Source: Psococerastis gibbosa (Eukaryota > Arthropoda > Insecta > Psocodea > Psocidae). From it: DNA of 64,000 bases. Location of the stretch: contig OZ020486.1 of NCBI GenBank assembly GCA_963971405.1, positions 10,253,419-10,317,418 on the forward strand, written 5' to 3'. Each line of letters starts with the position of its first letter. Position 1 is the first letter of the stretch. Below are positions 31,301 to 43,254 of the stretch, piece after piece. The translations under genes and the position numbers were made by a program. The notes beneath the pieces are model-generated. The model did no database searches. It was given only the letters and a program-made list of their open reading frames with translations, and was not told the DNA's origin.

Positions 31301-32801
31301 GGTGATCCCTACTCGCCTAAATGACACCTACAAATATTGAAATTTTCACTATTATTTATTTGATAAATTTTACGAATTATTATTATTATTTCCCGGGCCT
31401 TCCTCGTTGAATTGAATCCTTAACTCCGCTAGATTGACTTAGTAATAGAACAAAAGTCATTATTTATTTATCTATTTTACTTCTGAACCAATATTCCCAA
31501 TAAGACGGATCTTATCAGAGCCTTGGGAAGTACGCTTTCAGAACGACCACGGCCTATCATCCCGAATTCACCAGCTTCATCAAATCCGAGTTGAGATAAT
31601 TGGAATCCTAATGTACTAATGGAAATTAAATAGAGGCGGCAGATCAGTGAAAGGCCTTAAGCTCTAACTGTAATGATTTTTGCTAAATTGGTGCTTGTCC
31701 CTTCTGGTTCGTTGAGAAAGGGAGGAAATTCTACGAAGGGATTAATAAATTGGTACCCCAAGCCGCTCCCTTGAGAAGTTAGTTAAGGATGACTTTAATT
31801 AACAGCTATCCCGGACCATTGACAATGGTTCCTCATTTCGTAGACAAAGGGCTCGATAATTCTTATCTCACAGCAGCAAAAAAATCCCTTGCCAGAACCA
31901 TTTGAGGAGCTTGGTTACAAACGTGGCCAACTCCATTTTTTTAAAAAATGGCGTTTTGATCAGACCTTGCAGAGAATTTTACCTACACGTTGTAAAATAA
32001 AGTAACAAAATCAGCCAGATTGCGCACAGAAGCGCTGAGAAGTCTAGGATTAGCTATAAACTTAATGCAATTTTCTACAGTAAATCCGCTCTGCTGAAAA
32101 ATTCTACAACTTGGAGTTGGCCATGTTTGTAAACAGCCTCCTCATTTTCATGATTACGTATCTACCGTTCAGTTTATGGCTTCCAGAGCTCTCAATAACA
32201 ATCTACTACTCGTAGCACGAGTACAATATGTGTGTACACATACACACAGTATATGCATACAGGTAACCTACAAAATATAATCTAAACAAGCTAGTTTTTG
32301 TACATAAAAAACGGCGTGGCACGACAGCTCAATAAGGGTCTAGGTATGAATAACAGACAGACAAAGACAGGTAGAGGATACGCCCATATGGAATGTAAAA
32401 ACAACTTTCTTTCTTCTTTCATGCATGACCACTGCTCTATTTGGGATGATGTGGTCAGCGACATGTCTAATTGGTTTTTGTACATAGGATACAATAAATG
32501 TATTCATCTACGCAGGTAGGTACAGTTAAAAGGAGGAGTATCGCACATTATACTATACATAAATTATTATCGACTTCCATACCTGACTTATAGGCAGAAG
32601 TGCAGTTCTACAACAGCTCGGCAAAACTAAAAAATTAAACTGTACCTCTCTCCATAAGATAAGTATGATCGGAACAAGATAGGAATGCGCCACTCCAATC
32701 ACAGCAAAGCATAGGCCATCCATGTGTAGCTTTTAAATTGGCAAGTTTTCTATTAGCGTGGCGGGCTTATTCTTCCCGTAATTTTTGCTCCAACTGCTCA
32801 T

Positions 32802-33277
32802 CAGCAGGCTGATCATGGCGATTTTAATCCCGGGGGTAATATAATACAATGTCACGTGATGGTATTAATTCAATTGTTTAAAATAAAAGACAAGCAAATT
32901 TCAGAATTTTTTAAATTGTGATGTCGGCAATACTGAAGAGCTGAACTGACGCGACGCTGCCGTAGCAAATATAAATAACAAATATCGCCCTTGAAATAAA
33001 CAAGTTTTAATGTTGAATATATTATATTATAAGGATTATAAATAATTTTTCTAAGTCAAGGGCAGAAAAAATGAAGAAACTCACCAAAAATATAGCTGAA
33101 AATCAGTCAATTGTTTCAATAGACGCAATTTGAATTTTCCGCGCTTGCGACGATTACCAACATCAAACATTAAAAAAATCTGAAATTTGCTTGTCTTGTA
33201 AACAATTAAATTAATCCCATCACGTGATATAGTAATATATTATCCCCGGGATTAAAATCGTCATGATCAGCCTGCTG
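32802..33277. mobile_element. foldback MITE, CAGCAGG family, long form, copy 2
   Basis: Begins CAGCAGGCTGATCATGGCGA and ends CATGATCAGCCTGCTG, with inner CACGTGATGGTATTAATTCA and a complement near 33215. Shares inner blocks with 24012-24457. Ends 83 bp from receptor exon 5. Confidence 0.75.
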
Positions 33278-33359
33278 TAGCTAGGTAACCAGGCTGGCTT
33301 ATTACCACCATCGTCCGTTATAATAATCTGTAGGAGTGAAAAGATATTTGTTCACCCAC

Positions 33360-33512
33360 CTAACGATACCCTGTCTGCGGTTGCTTCTCTGTTCAGCCAA
33401 AATGAGACCCATGAAAGGACCACAAGCAGAATACAAGGGCCGTAGACTTGGATCAGAAAGTTACCCATGTGTCTCTGTAAGTGGAAGCTCACCAACAACA
33501 TGGAATATTCAC
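33360..33512 (-). CDS. Grd: receptor exon 5: pre-M1 and M1
   Basis: 153 bp between TTTTTCGCAG and G|GTGGGT. The split Arg codon from exon 4 (C|GT) leads into EYSMLLVSFHLQRHMGNF, then LIQVYGPCILLVVLSWVSFW (M1) and LNREATADRVSLG. Anion channels of this superfamily usually have PAR before M2; here the residues are ADR, as in GRD, which suggests cation permeability. Plus-strand frames here are shadows. Confidence 0.92.
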
Positions 33513-33744
33513 CTGCGAAAAAGAACAAAAATGTTTGGATTGCACACTAGCCCCCTATAGGATAAATAAGTACACTAAAGAGGCACCTCATAGACCAATG
33601 TGGAGGGCATGATGTGGAACTAGACAGCCGGTGTTCTTCTCATGATTCTCAGTGAAGATAAAACAAAAACCATTACCAAAAACTGGTATATTGCTTTAAG
33701 CTATTTTTAAGGGTTTCATTTATTTATTGTGTTATATGTTCATA

Positions 33745-34807
33745 AAAAGAGGTGTCCCTCAAGGATCCATCCTTGGTCCAATCTTTTTATTATATTTATT
33801 AATGACCTTGCCGAATGCCTTACAAATGGTGCGATTCATGCAGATGACACCAGCGCTGTTATCAGAGCAAAAAACTTCGATGAATTCCTCATAAAGCTTA
33901 GGGATCTTTTGGCTAAGTTCGAAAGCTGGTTCAAAAATAATAAGCTGGTGATTAACACCGATAAAACAGTATTAGTGAATTTTATGACGCGATCGTGCGT
34001 CGCAAAACCGATCTTTTCGGTAGATTGCTGTAAAATGCCTGTGATTCAGACTAGCGAAACTAAGGTATTGGGAGTAGATTTTGACTGTAAACTAAACTGG
34101 AAAAACCATATTGACAACCTTCACGTGAAGCTAAACAAGGTGTTATACATGTTGAGATGTTTAAGGGATAAGGTTAGCAGGGATACACTAATAATGTTTT
34201 ACTACTCCCATTTCCATTCAAAAATGGCTTATGGGATTTCATGCTGGGGCGGAGTTCACTAAGCGAATAAAATATTTATTGCCCAAAAAATGGCATTGAG
34301 AACAATATGCAATTCAATTCAATCGCACTTGACGATGGCGTGAGCCGAAACCGGTTGTGTTTTTAATTTAATTTTATTGTAAGACTATACGAAGTAAATT
34401 TTAACAATGAGTGACAGCAAGTTTTACAAAGTTACTAAGGAGACTATTATGTTTAATATGCAATACATTTTTCGATCATCGGGATAGATGGGTCTCTTGC
34501 CGCGATTTCTTTAAAGAATTAAAGATCATTCCGATGCCTGCTCTTTATATCTTAGAGTGTGTTATGCAAATTCCAAAAGATTCAAGGGTTCGCAGTTTTT
34601 CGCATAGGCGTAACCCCAGATCATTAAACCTATTCGTTGAACCACAACACAGTGCTGTTTCGAAATAAAGACCTCTAAGCTGGAGTAACATTTTTTAATA
34701 AGTTGCCCAGGGACCTGCAAAGCGCTGCGAAGAGTAACCTTTTTAGGGCCCGACTTAAAGAGTATCTTATTGAAGAGGGAATATATGACATTAGGGATCT
34801 GAGATGA
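33745..34807 (+). pseudogene. non-LTR retrotransposon reverse transcriptase fragment (jockey/CR1-like)
   Basis: Begins at RGVPQGSILGP. After a 1-bp loss it continues FIIFINDLAECLTNG, then HADDTS (motif C with Tyr changed to His), FKNNKLVINTDKT, LGVDFDCKLNWKNHID and AYGISCWGG. After an insert it resumes DRWVSCRDFFKELKI, MPALYILECV, and ends FRARLKEYLIEEGIYD. 5'-truncated; several frame breaks. Confidence 0.8.
34318..34440 (+). mobile_element. small insert with hammerhead-like fold (retrozyme- or PLE-end-like), copy 1
   Basis: Interrupts the LINE frame. TTGACGA (34329-34335), helix II GGC/GCC with GTGA loop, GAAA, palindrome ACCGGT, then T at 34356. Helix I pairs CAC with GTG. Homologous to the minus-strand sequence at 46930-47010, including the downstream TTTTATTGTAA and AATGAGT blocks. 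Core C is replaced by T. Confidence 0.5.
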
Positions 34808-34899
34808 GTGCATGGTATGATTTTTGTATTTGTTTTCGACCATATACTGTTGTATAAGTTAAGGATAATATGTTTTTTACCACCATTTCAATCATTACA

Positions 34900-35240
34900 T
34901 ATAGTATGTACTGTAATGTATACATGTAATATGACGGGTTTCCATGTGTCTTGCCACACCTAGTAGTAGTAGTGTTCGTCGGGTTAATAACGACTTAAGC
35001 CTCATATATTTGGACCCCGACTTGGCTGCCCTATGCCAGCCCATAGGACAGTGGACCTCCTGATTATAGTGGATTCCAAACCACTTGGGAAACACAGTGA
35101 AGTCACACGATTAGTTCGGAGGTGACCAAGACAAGTCTTACCATGTTTCCCTACCGGCACTGTGCACACGACCAAGTTATCTGCAGCTTTGAACCTGCTC
35201 TGATCCGCTGGATTCAACTTGGTACGGCGGCCGGCCTTGC
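34900..35240. repeat. dispersed repeat, unknown type, copy 1
   Basis: TGATTATAGTGGATTCC, AGTCACACGATT, AGGTGACC and CTGTGCACA blocks recur in the same order at 51345-52230. No coding frame recognised. Confidence 0.6.
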
Positions 35241-35671
35241 CACACCTACAGAAATATACGATATTCTATTATATTCTATTGTTATTGTGTCTTAGGTTTT
35301 AGAACGCCTATTGCTTCATGGCTTGACTCAATACAGAGATATTCTATTCTATTCTAAATTTATATAAATAAAAAATATGTGATATTCATATTGACATGAA
35401 GTGTACGCCGATGTCAGTGGTATGCCCTGGTGTGTTGAACCTGCTGACGACGGCACAATTGTGGCATCTTTTCACGCCTTCAAACACGGTGTCAGTGTAC
35501 ACATTATCAGTGGCTATTGGAGGCAAATAGAAAATGAGGAAAGTACGCTTTCAGAACGACCACGGCCTATCATTCTACTGCTTCATCAGATTGCATATCC
35601 TGCCATTATTACTGAGTTGTAGTATATTTGTCTCGTAGTGAGATTCTCCATTGTGACAGTGGAACTTCATC

Positions 35672-36066
35672 ATACTTAAAATTGTTGAAAAGGTAAAACG
35701 CAGCTGATCCACAATAAAATATATTAACAGTGACCGGGGTGGGCGGGGTTGGGAACATAACATTGTTCTAACAAGGGGAAAATTCTCGATAGGTTAGAGA
35801 ATACAGAAATAACCAAGACTTTACACAATAACGAAAATCTAACCAATGAGATAATTTTCCAAAATTGCTCCCCACTCCTAATGTTATGTTCCCACCTCCT
35901 ACCATTTAATATTGTATTCCCCACCCCCCTCTCCCCCTTGGTATGTATGTAATGGCGTGTTTCATTTGTCTGTTTATATCTGATGATGGTATCTTACCGA
36001 AACCGGTCACTGTTAATATATTTTATTGTGGATCAGCTGCGTTTTATCTTTTCAACAATTTTAAGT
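35672..36066 (+). mobile_element. PLE 3' end: inverted fragment followed by direct truncated copy
   Basis: 35672-35735 is the reverse complement of 36003-36066. From about 35780 the plus strand encodes a PLE C-terminus (ITKTLHNNENLTNEIIFQN), comparable to IKRALHNREKLTNDITFTQ of PLE copy 1, then a pyrimidine-rich stretch and the terminal region with a hammerhead-like fold. Confidence 0.75.
35973..36012 (+). ncRNA. hammerhead-like ribozyme fold with intact core, PLE 3' end
   Basis: CTGATGA (35980-35986), extra T, helix II GGTA/TACC with TCT loop, GAAA (35999-36002), palindrome ACCGGT, C at 36008. Best core of the set; matches CUGANGA...GAAA. Helix I is weak. The short palindromic helix III suggests activity only as a dimer. 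Confidence 0.55.
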
Positions 36067-36893
36067 ATATAGGTCTGCCCATTCTAGACTGAGCAATTCA
36101 GATCAATTCAGTGCTTTGTGATAGGGAAAGTCGAGACAACCGAAATTTATTCCTAGGACAATAATTTACCATGGAATTACTCATATTATCTACCTCAGTA
36201 CACATATTAATTGATGAATAGCATGTTCACTCGTACCGGTTCTTTTAAATAGAGCATGAGGACAAATCCAGTCGAAATTAAATTAAATCCCAATATTCGA
36301 CTGACTGGCATTAATATAATATTTCCTGATTTTATCCAGGAAAGCGTTCCCACACTAATAGAGTTACCTGTGAATGGTAAAGCCCACACCTCCTCTCCCG
36401 GCAAAGGCTTTTTCCCACTAATGCAAATTCGGAAATTTGTGATCAGATTTTTCACTTTAGTCCACCGTTTTGATGCTGTAAGCAGTCACGTACGTATATC
36501 CAGCTAGCAACTACTCGCTAAAGGTGGAGTTTACTAAACCTAAATTATGAAGACATTGAAGAAGAAGAATTAACTAACTTAAGTAAGTTAAGCTCTACAG
36601 TTCCCAAAATAATTACAGTCACATCAGCAGATATTTCGGGCTGTCGGAAAGTTTCCAAAAGATTATTGTAGTACGGTACTAGTAAGGCTGCAATAGATAC
36701 TGATGAGATGATGAACAGGTTGCCAAATAGAACGTAAGATTTTTTTATCACCAACTTTCTCATGAACGACATACAAGAGGTTGAAAAAGAGTTCATAAAA
36801 ACAGCCCGTTAGAGGATGAGAATGGGGCGGATCAGTGTGATGAGGAGAAGAAGAAGAAGAATTTGGTGCTGAGGAACTAATGCTGTAGATGTA

Positions 36894-37600
36894 AGTTGCG
36901 CATATCCTGGAGAGATCGTGTGCCTAATGCTCAGGCGAACGGATCATACAGAAGCCATGCTGCTGCTACTGCTGCTGACGGTTAAGAAACGGAAACTAAC
37001 ATACTTCGGCCATGTGATTGTAGTAGAAATATATATATAAATGTGATATTCATATTGGCATGAAGCGTACGCCGATGGCAGTAATACGCCTGTGCTTGAC
37101 TTGACCTACTTTGGACCTAGTGTGTTGAACCTGCTGACAATAAGAGCCTAGTTGGTAGTATTGTACAGCGGAAGTCAGAGGCGGATGGACGAGACTAGGC
37201 TCGGAGGGACCGAAGGGTTCCAGAAGTCATAAATATGGCCGGGGCATTCATGATGTGACTAATATATATCTACTTGTTACTAATCAACCTCGCCTTGTTC
37301 CTTAGTCTCATATTCCTATTGTATAGCGTGTTTAGGATTAGTTAGGATTAAGTGTTCTACAGTACCTCACACTCACCCTGACCTTTTGAGTCTGAAGAAT
37401 CATATGACATGATAAGGTACAAAAAGTATCCCCTTCTGCATGCAATAATACAAGGGAAGATAGAAGGACAGAGGGCTCCTGACAGAAGATGGACATCCTG
37501 GTTGAAAAACCGGAGGCAGGCAGTGGTTTGGCAAGACCAAGAGTTCCGTTTTCAGAGCAGTCTACAAGGTCCGAATAACCTACCACCCCAATGTAAGTGA
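36894..37600 (+). pseudogene. RTE-type LINE C-terminal fragments, interrupted
   Basis: LRISWRDRVPNAQAN at 36896 and a frameshifted KLTYFGHV near 37005. An insert of about 380 bp follows, then YPLLHAIIQGKIEGQR and DRRWTSWLKN (about 37425-37520). Same protein region as 31045 and 59330. Confidence 0.6.
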
Positions 37601-37926
37601 AATGTAACCAGAGTGCTTGCCTAGTTATTCCGGAAAACATACTTGCAGATTTCGCGAACTACCAAACGGCCCCTACAATGTACAACATATAATCAACACT
37701 CCCTCTGATCCTGTAGTCCTGTTAGTAGTGTCGCCTCACTTTCAGCCTTTCTCCAGCACACTTAGCTTCTAAAAGTGATATAACTAAGCTACTATGATAA
37801 CTTAGAGTCTTGGCACATATGCCACAAGCGTAGCCTCGCGCCCTTAAATTAAAATAAAAATAATAATATATATTTAATATAATATTTGATAGCAGAGGCA
37901 TTAAAAGAAGAAGAAGTTGGACTTAC

Positions 37927-38085
37927 GCACGGCATATTCCTTAGAATGCGCAATGTGTATTTTGTCGGTATGGTTCGCTGACGGGGTGTCAATCAGATCG
38001 AATTGCGACAACTTCATATCGTCAGCAATGATCACTTGTCGGTTTACATTCCATCTGTATATCACATCATTGGTAGTGTAGCCAA
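37927..38085 (-). CDS. Grd: receptor exon 4: extracellular, after the Cys-loop
   Basis: 159 bp between TTTTGCCGCAG and GTGC|GTAAGT. Completes F then GYTTNDVIYRWNVNRQVIIA, DDMKLSQFDLIDTPS, ANHTDKIHIAHSKEYAV. The YxxxDVIYRW and MKLSQFDL blocks are typical. NHT is a candidate N-glycosylation site. Enters after one base and leaves after one base. Confidence 0.92.
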
Positions 38086-38741
38086 CTGCGGCAAAACAAC
38101 ATAGTAAGGGTGGTTCCCATTTACATCCAGAAATCACATCAATAGCAGTTGCTGCGGCTCTAGTACAGTATAGTAGTAATTTTGGAAGGACTTTTTGACC
38201 CAGGCCTACCCCATGGTTATTTACAATTTTGTATTATTATTGTTAACCTGTATAAGCTACTTTATCTAGCATATTTTATTGTGACAACTGTCAGTAAACT
38301 CCCGATCTGGACCTCCTTTTGGAGGGGGGTGGCCTGAGTTCACTAAGTAACGGCTAGCACAGACAAGTACCGAGTGGGGTTCGGTCAAAGACCCCCGCCC
38401 AACTGCATGTAGTTAGAGCATGGACACCTCCGTGGGAGAAAAAAGCTCCATAAAGGCGGACGAACTGGATCTTGGCAGCAGATGACAGTCAACGGCATAG
38501 TATGCGGAAGGCAAGGGAAAACCACCGCATTAAAGGCCCAAGTGGCAAACAGCAAACATTTTTAATGTCCCAAGTAAAAAAATATTCAGGAGGTAAGATA
38601 GTCCACCATTTGGAGCTCCGGGCGTTTATAATAGTGACTTACAGCAGAAAGAAAAAAAACTATATCAAAGATCTTTTTATGACAAATCTTCTTTCATTTA
38701 GGCTCCATACTCCTCAACATTATATAAAACAGGTTACTTAC
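38086..38741 (-). other. receptor intron 3
   Basis: Phase 1, 656 bp. A plus-strand frame at 38472-38756 has no recognisable domain. No transposon identified. Confidence 0.7.
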
Positions 38742-38824
38742 AGCTTCCAAACTTAAGTGGGCATCGTTGCGTGTCCATAGGAAAATCCTCCAAATCCATA
38801 GGACAGCCTGCTTTGATCGTCAGC
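38742..38824 (-). CDS. Grd: receptor exon 3: Cys-loop
   Basis: 83 bp between ATTACCAG and AGCT|GTAAGT. Peptide (R)[27 protein letters not shown](F). The two Cys are 13 residues apart, the signature of the superfamily. Enters after two bases (CG|G) and leaves after one (T|TT). Found by matching phase and motif. Confidence 0.92.
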
Positions 38825-39136
38825 CTGGTAATGAAAATCATAAAATTACCAACGGTACCACTATAAGGTCATTAAAAATATTGTCGATGTCTACTGAATA
38901 GTTCGTTTCTTTTTTTTTTAATGTTGGAACCGACAAACTCAGTCACCTTTCCTTTGCCAACCTATGACTTCCCCCTTACTTTTCACCACTATTAGCCTCA
39001 CTTAGCTTATGGTTTGCCCATCTAGTCCATTTTATATATTTGGGAATTACTAAAGAGCTTACAGGGTTAATCGAGAAACCATGTATGCCGATGTTTTGGC
39101 TCTTGTAAGCCACAGCTAAGACATTAACCTTTATTT

Positions 39137-40410
39137 ATTGCTTTCCAATTTATACGTAGTATAAGGAAAGCTTTGTGATGGTCGAAATTTTCGATTCCGA
39201 GATTTCAACGGATTTACACGTTTTGAGGTCCCAGGAATCAAAAAAAGTGGTTTTTACGAAATGTCTGTCTGTCGCTCTCTGTGCGTCGATTTCCGGGCAA
39301 ACTACTCGGTCGATTTAGATGAAATTTGGCATGTAGATTTATAAGAATCATACCTCGAGACCATTTTTCAAGTTATACTTCTTTAGGCGCGTTAGAGTGA
39401 ATTTTTAAGATGCGCGCGCATCCGTGACACAAAATTCACAGAATGAAGCTGCCAACAAAATAGAAATAGAACCTCGATATTTGTCGCGCATGTTGGTACA
39501 CTCGTCACCTCTGACCACTGTTTTCTAGACAGGTATTGTCATCCGCCATTTTGTATCCATTGTAAGTCAGGGCTATAAGCAAAGCAAAGTTTACCGATTT
39601 ATTTTTTAGAAATTCATCGTTATTTACTTATATTATTATTTTTAAAAAAACGTTCTACCAATTAGGGAAGTGTTTAATAAAAAAATACTAAACGTGTTTT
39701 AGTTCTTTTCAATCTTTTACTTTCTTACAATTCTTACCATATAGGAATTATAGGATACAAAATGGCGGATGACAATACCCGGGTATGTAGTGCCTTACTG
39801 TTTTCATATTTTATAACATTTATCAATATGTTCCTAGTTTCTACATTCACAACACGTGTTTTACTTTTATACAAGTGCGATTATATGTATGTGCTAATAA
39901 ATTATATTCAGTAGTGATTTCAATTGAATATTTTAATTGATATTATTTTCTATTCGTGAATATTAGTGAAAAAAAATGTGCTTATATACTTTTTCAAGTG
40001 CTCCAATATAATTGAGGTTATGAGGTTAACTATCCGTACGTATTATTTCTTGATTTAAATTAAAATATTTTTATTTAATATAATTAACACTAAATACTAT
40101 TAAATTATTAATGTTAAATATTTATTATTGGTTATTTAATATTTACAAAATTTTATTATTTTATTGTAATTAATTATTTGCATGCAATTAAAAACTATGA
40201 CGCCAAATGAGTATAACTTCTCACGCGCGTACATACAGTAAGTACACGCACCCATCTTTTTTGTTATTTGAGGCTAACTCAATTTTGGGGGGTTTTATTT
40301 TCAAAAAAAACTCCAAAAAACGTCTAAAAAAATTATTTCTCAAAAATGGCTCTAACGATTTCTTTTAAATTCACATATATTTTAGTCGTCATTAATGTCA
40401 AAAAATGTGG
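39137..40410 (-). repeat. dispersed repeat with GTCT core, inverted copy, interrupted
   Basis: 39137-39380 and 40265-40410 are the complement of blocks at 62600-63005: TTTCCAATT, CGATTTCCGGGCAAACTACT, GAAATTTGGCATGTAG, and the GGCTCTAACGATTTCTTTT block. About 880 bp of unrelated AT-rich sequence lies between the parts. Confidence 0.65.
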
Positions 40411-41103
40411 TGGGTCAGTAATACTACTAGTATTACTCGACTTATCAAAGTATGGGAACGCGTAGTAACTTATTATATGGTATTTAAAAAAAATACTATA
40501 TATATTCAGTAAATGGCGAATAGAAATTCCTCAAACCACAAGATTTGACGCAGAATGAACGAAAGGTTCAGTATTTCCCAAAGCACAAAAGGGTGGACAG
40601 AATAAAGATGGGAAATCGTGAAGGATGCATCTATTGTATATTAAATACGTATTTCATGGTTCGCGGGCTTGGACAATGAGTCCAAATTACTTAGGCTAAT
40701 ATTCGATGCTAATCCTAAACTTCATTCACGGATTGTCCGGTTCAACAGTCCAATCCAATGGAACAGCATTATAACTTAAAACCCATTTTTATTGAGCCAA
40801 TGCGGCGTTAAATGGTGGTCGGGTTGGAATTTCCAGTATTTTTTCAAAAATTAATTTTATCTTAAGAGACAATCGGCAGGGGAAAAGCCTTCCAAGTGTA
40901 AAATCAAATATCAATCGTATGCCTAGTTGTCAAAAATATCATGGGAAATGAAAGAAATTTTTCAAGTATTTTGATATAAGATGTCCGAACACAGGTAAAT
41001 AAATAAATAAATATTTCTGTTAAATTATACAATCAAGTAATTGACAAGAAAATATGAAGTAAAATCATAAAAATATCGTCAAAATCAGTTAATTCTGTCA
41101 TTG

Positions 41104-41365
41104 TCATTGTGCTAGTGCCTCAGTGACAGTGTAGAAAGCTTTCTCTAAGAGATGGTCTCTAAGCAATTTAGGGAAGTTAGTAGCATTTCTCGCCCCTCTC
41201 AGTTCAATCGGGAGTTATCTAAGGGAGGCGAAACCTTTTAGTATAGGATCCAGTCGCTCACACTTGGCTGTGCGTGGATGGTACTGGTCTTACAAGGTCT
41301 CCCCGTTACCTCATGTTGTAGGCGTTTTGTTTAAAATTTTCCCCACACCTCAGGCTTTAAGATAT
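41104..41365 (-). pseudogene. LINE C-terminal fragment, inverted relative to 45180
   Basis: The complement encodes a decayed version of the peptide seen at 45180-45450 (ERLDP, IELR, ARNATNFPKLLRDHLLEKAF). The two copies are in opposite orientation 3.8 kb apart. Confidence 0.6.
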
Positions 41366-41552
41366 GTAAAATGCATCTAAATAGATACAAACATGACTGT
41401 CGTGATTTTTAATGTTTTGAAGTGAGAGCGACAACTGTCACAAGGTCCCGGTTTTAGCATAAAGCGGACTCCCCTCTTTTGGAGCCTGAGTACAGTTCCT
41501 ACGGAGGTCCCTCCCCAGGCCAATATGCCGTAGTTTATATAGATTGGCAACA

Positions 41553-42287
41553 ATAACTGAAAGAACCGGTCCGAGTTTACTCGAACATGCTTTCCAATTT
41601 ATAAAAATTAGTAGATAGAGGAAATGAGTAATTTTGTAGTAAATAATTTTCCTATGGTTAAATTTCCGATATCTCAGGGGGGGGGGGGTTGTCCACCTGA
41701 CGTCACTGTATGTGAGGTATATTCTAGATAGGTCATACATTACCACACAGCAATAATGGCAGAGCACGCAATGCGTGAATTTTGTATCATTAAAAAAAAA
41801 AAAAAAAACATACCTGAAAGTAGAAATCATCGATAAAAAGGTTTCGCAGAAAATTATTTTTTAGTCATTTTTCATGAAAATTTAGTTATTTTTATTTTTT
41901 TACTCCCAGAACCAAACTATCAAGGGGCATTTTATCAACATTAATAACAACTACAATATATGTGAATTTAAAAGAAATCGTTGGAGCAGTTTTTTATAAA
42001 TAATTTTATTAGACGTTTTTTTGGAGTTTTTTGAGAATAAAACCACCTCAAATAATAAAAAAGTTCCCGAGGTATGATTTTTGTGAACCTACATGCCGAA
42101 TTTCATCAAAATCGACCGAGTAGTTTGCCCGGAAATCGACGCACAGACAGACAGGCAGACATTTCGTAAAAACCAATTTTTTTGGTTCCTGGGACCTTAA
42201 AACGTGTAAATCCGTTGAAATCTCGGAATCGAAAATTTAGACTGTCACAAAGCTTTCCTTATACTACTTATAAATTGGAAAGCAATA
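41553..42287 (+). repeat. dispersed repeat with CAGA core, copy in plus orientation
   Basis: Collinear with 62138-63005: starts AGAACCGGTCCGAGTTTAC, contains a G-run, CACACAGCAATAATG, AAAGAAATCGTTGGAGC, a CAGACAGACAGG core, and ends TTGGAAAGCAATA. No intact gene. Confidence 0.7.
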
Positions 42288-43254
42288 AATTTGTACAAAA
42301 GACGAATGAGGTAAGCCAGAGGCAGAGAGAGGCTATTTGTAAATTTCAGTATGGAATGCATCTTCTAAATAAATCCCTCCGTTATGGCGAAAGTAGAACA
42401 CATTGATGAAGAATATGATCAGCAATGAACTTTAGGGATCAAACTATAGAGGTGGTGCAACTCAAATAATGGTTAAGAGAGAGAGAGCCGAGAGTTTCAC
42501 AGCCACATCGTTAAAGTTTTGTAAAGTTTTCACCCTGCTCTTGTATCTTGCGGTACTTTCATGTTCATGCATCGTAATCTTGGAATATTCACGCTACTGT
42601 GTCGAATGCAAAAATTTAATAGTCTTCCATTACTAACATTGTTGTGGGTTGTCGGTTCGGTTTGCTAAATCGAAAACGGTCGGGTTTGTAAGACTTAAAT
42701 GCAGTCGTTGGCTTTTTGTAACCTATTGTGTCTCTCGGGTTAAGCATTTCTTTAGATTAGACAGCTATTAATAGACGCTTAAACTGAGTCCGCTATTGTC
42801 CAGACTGGGCATCCTCCATTGACGTACAAATCTATAGGCTGACAATGTCATAGGCAAGGAATACTCCTGGACCGTGACAGGCTGTGATTGGCTCATTGGT
42901 GGTACTGAGGGAAAGGACATTTTCTAGCATTCTTAGAATTTCTAGCCATTTATCATTATTTTTTGAGTCAGTGTTTTTAAAAAAATATTACTACTGTATG
43001 ATTATATCGTTTCGTAAATGCTACAGGCGTATTTAATAGTTTTATAAACTAACCGAAATGGAAACATCATCTTTCGCCGCGCGGTGGAACAGCTCATACA
43101 TATACTCGTATATTTAATGCTCTTTCTATGGAAAATGTTTATCGGTTACATTGACAAATTGCTTAAGGTCCAATCTTTCATAATCTGCACTTGTTTGTGC
43201 AATAAAATGTTGCCTAATGCCTTAATTTAAGGGCAACACATGAATAATATCAAC

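Larger units (their letters stand above)
30934..33359 (-). other. receptor intron 5
   Basis: Phase 1. Contains an RTE-type LINE 3' fragment (31045-31300, plus), a SINE-like 3' end (31390-31465) and a long-form foldback MITE (32802-33277) whose end lies about 80 bp from exon 5. 31470-32800 shows nothing else recognised. Confidence 0.7.
33513..37926 (-). other. receptor intron 4
   Basis: Phase 1. Filled with a truncated LINE RT (33745-34807) interrupted by a hammerhead-bearing insert, a dispersed repeat (about 34900-35240), a PLE 3' end (35672-36066), RTE-type LINE pieces (36894-37600) and a repeat shared by 35355-35450 and 37033-37147. 36070-36890 shows nothing recognisable. Confidence 0.7.

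Noticed and set aside
36207..36796. Frames of about 80 codons on both strands
   Set aside because: No domain, no splice context, and no match to the receptor.
37338..37640. Tiny receptor exon near 37385 (TTCTTCAG to GTGAGT)
   Set aside because: Exons 4 and 5 already join in phase to give the expected sequence; this frame overlaps a LINE fragment.
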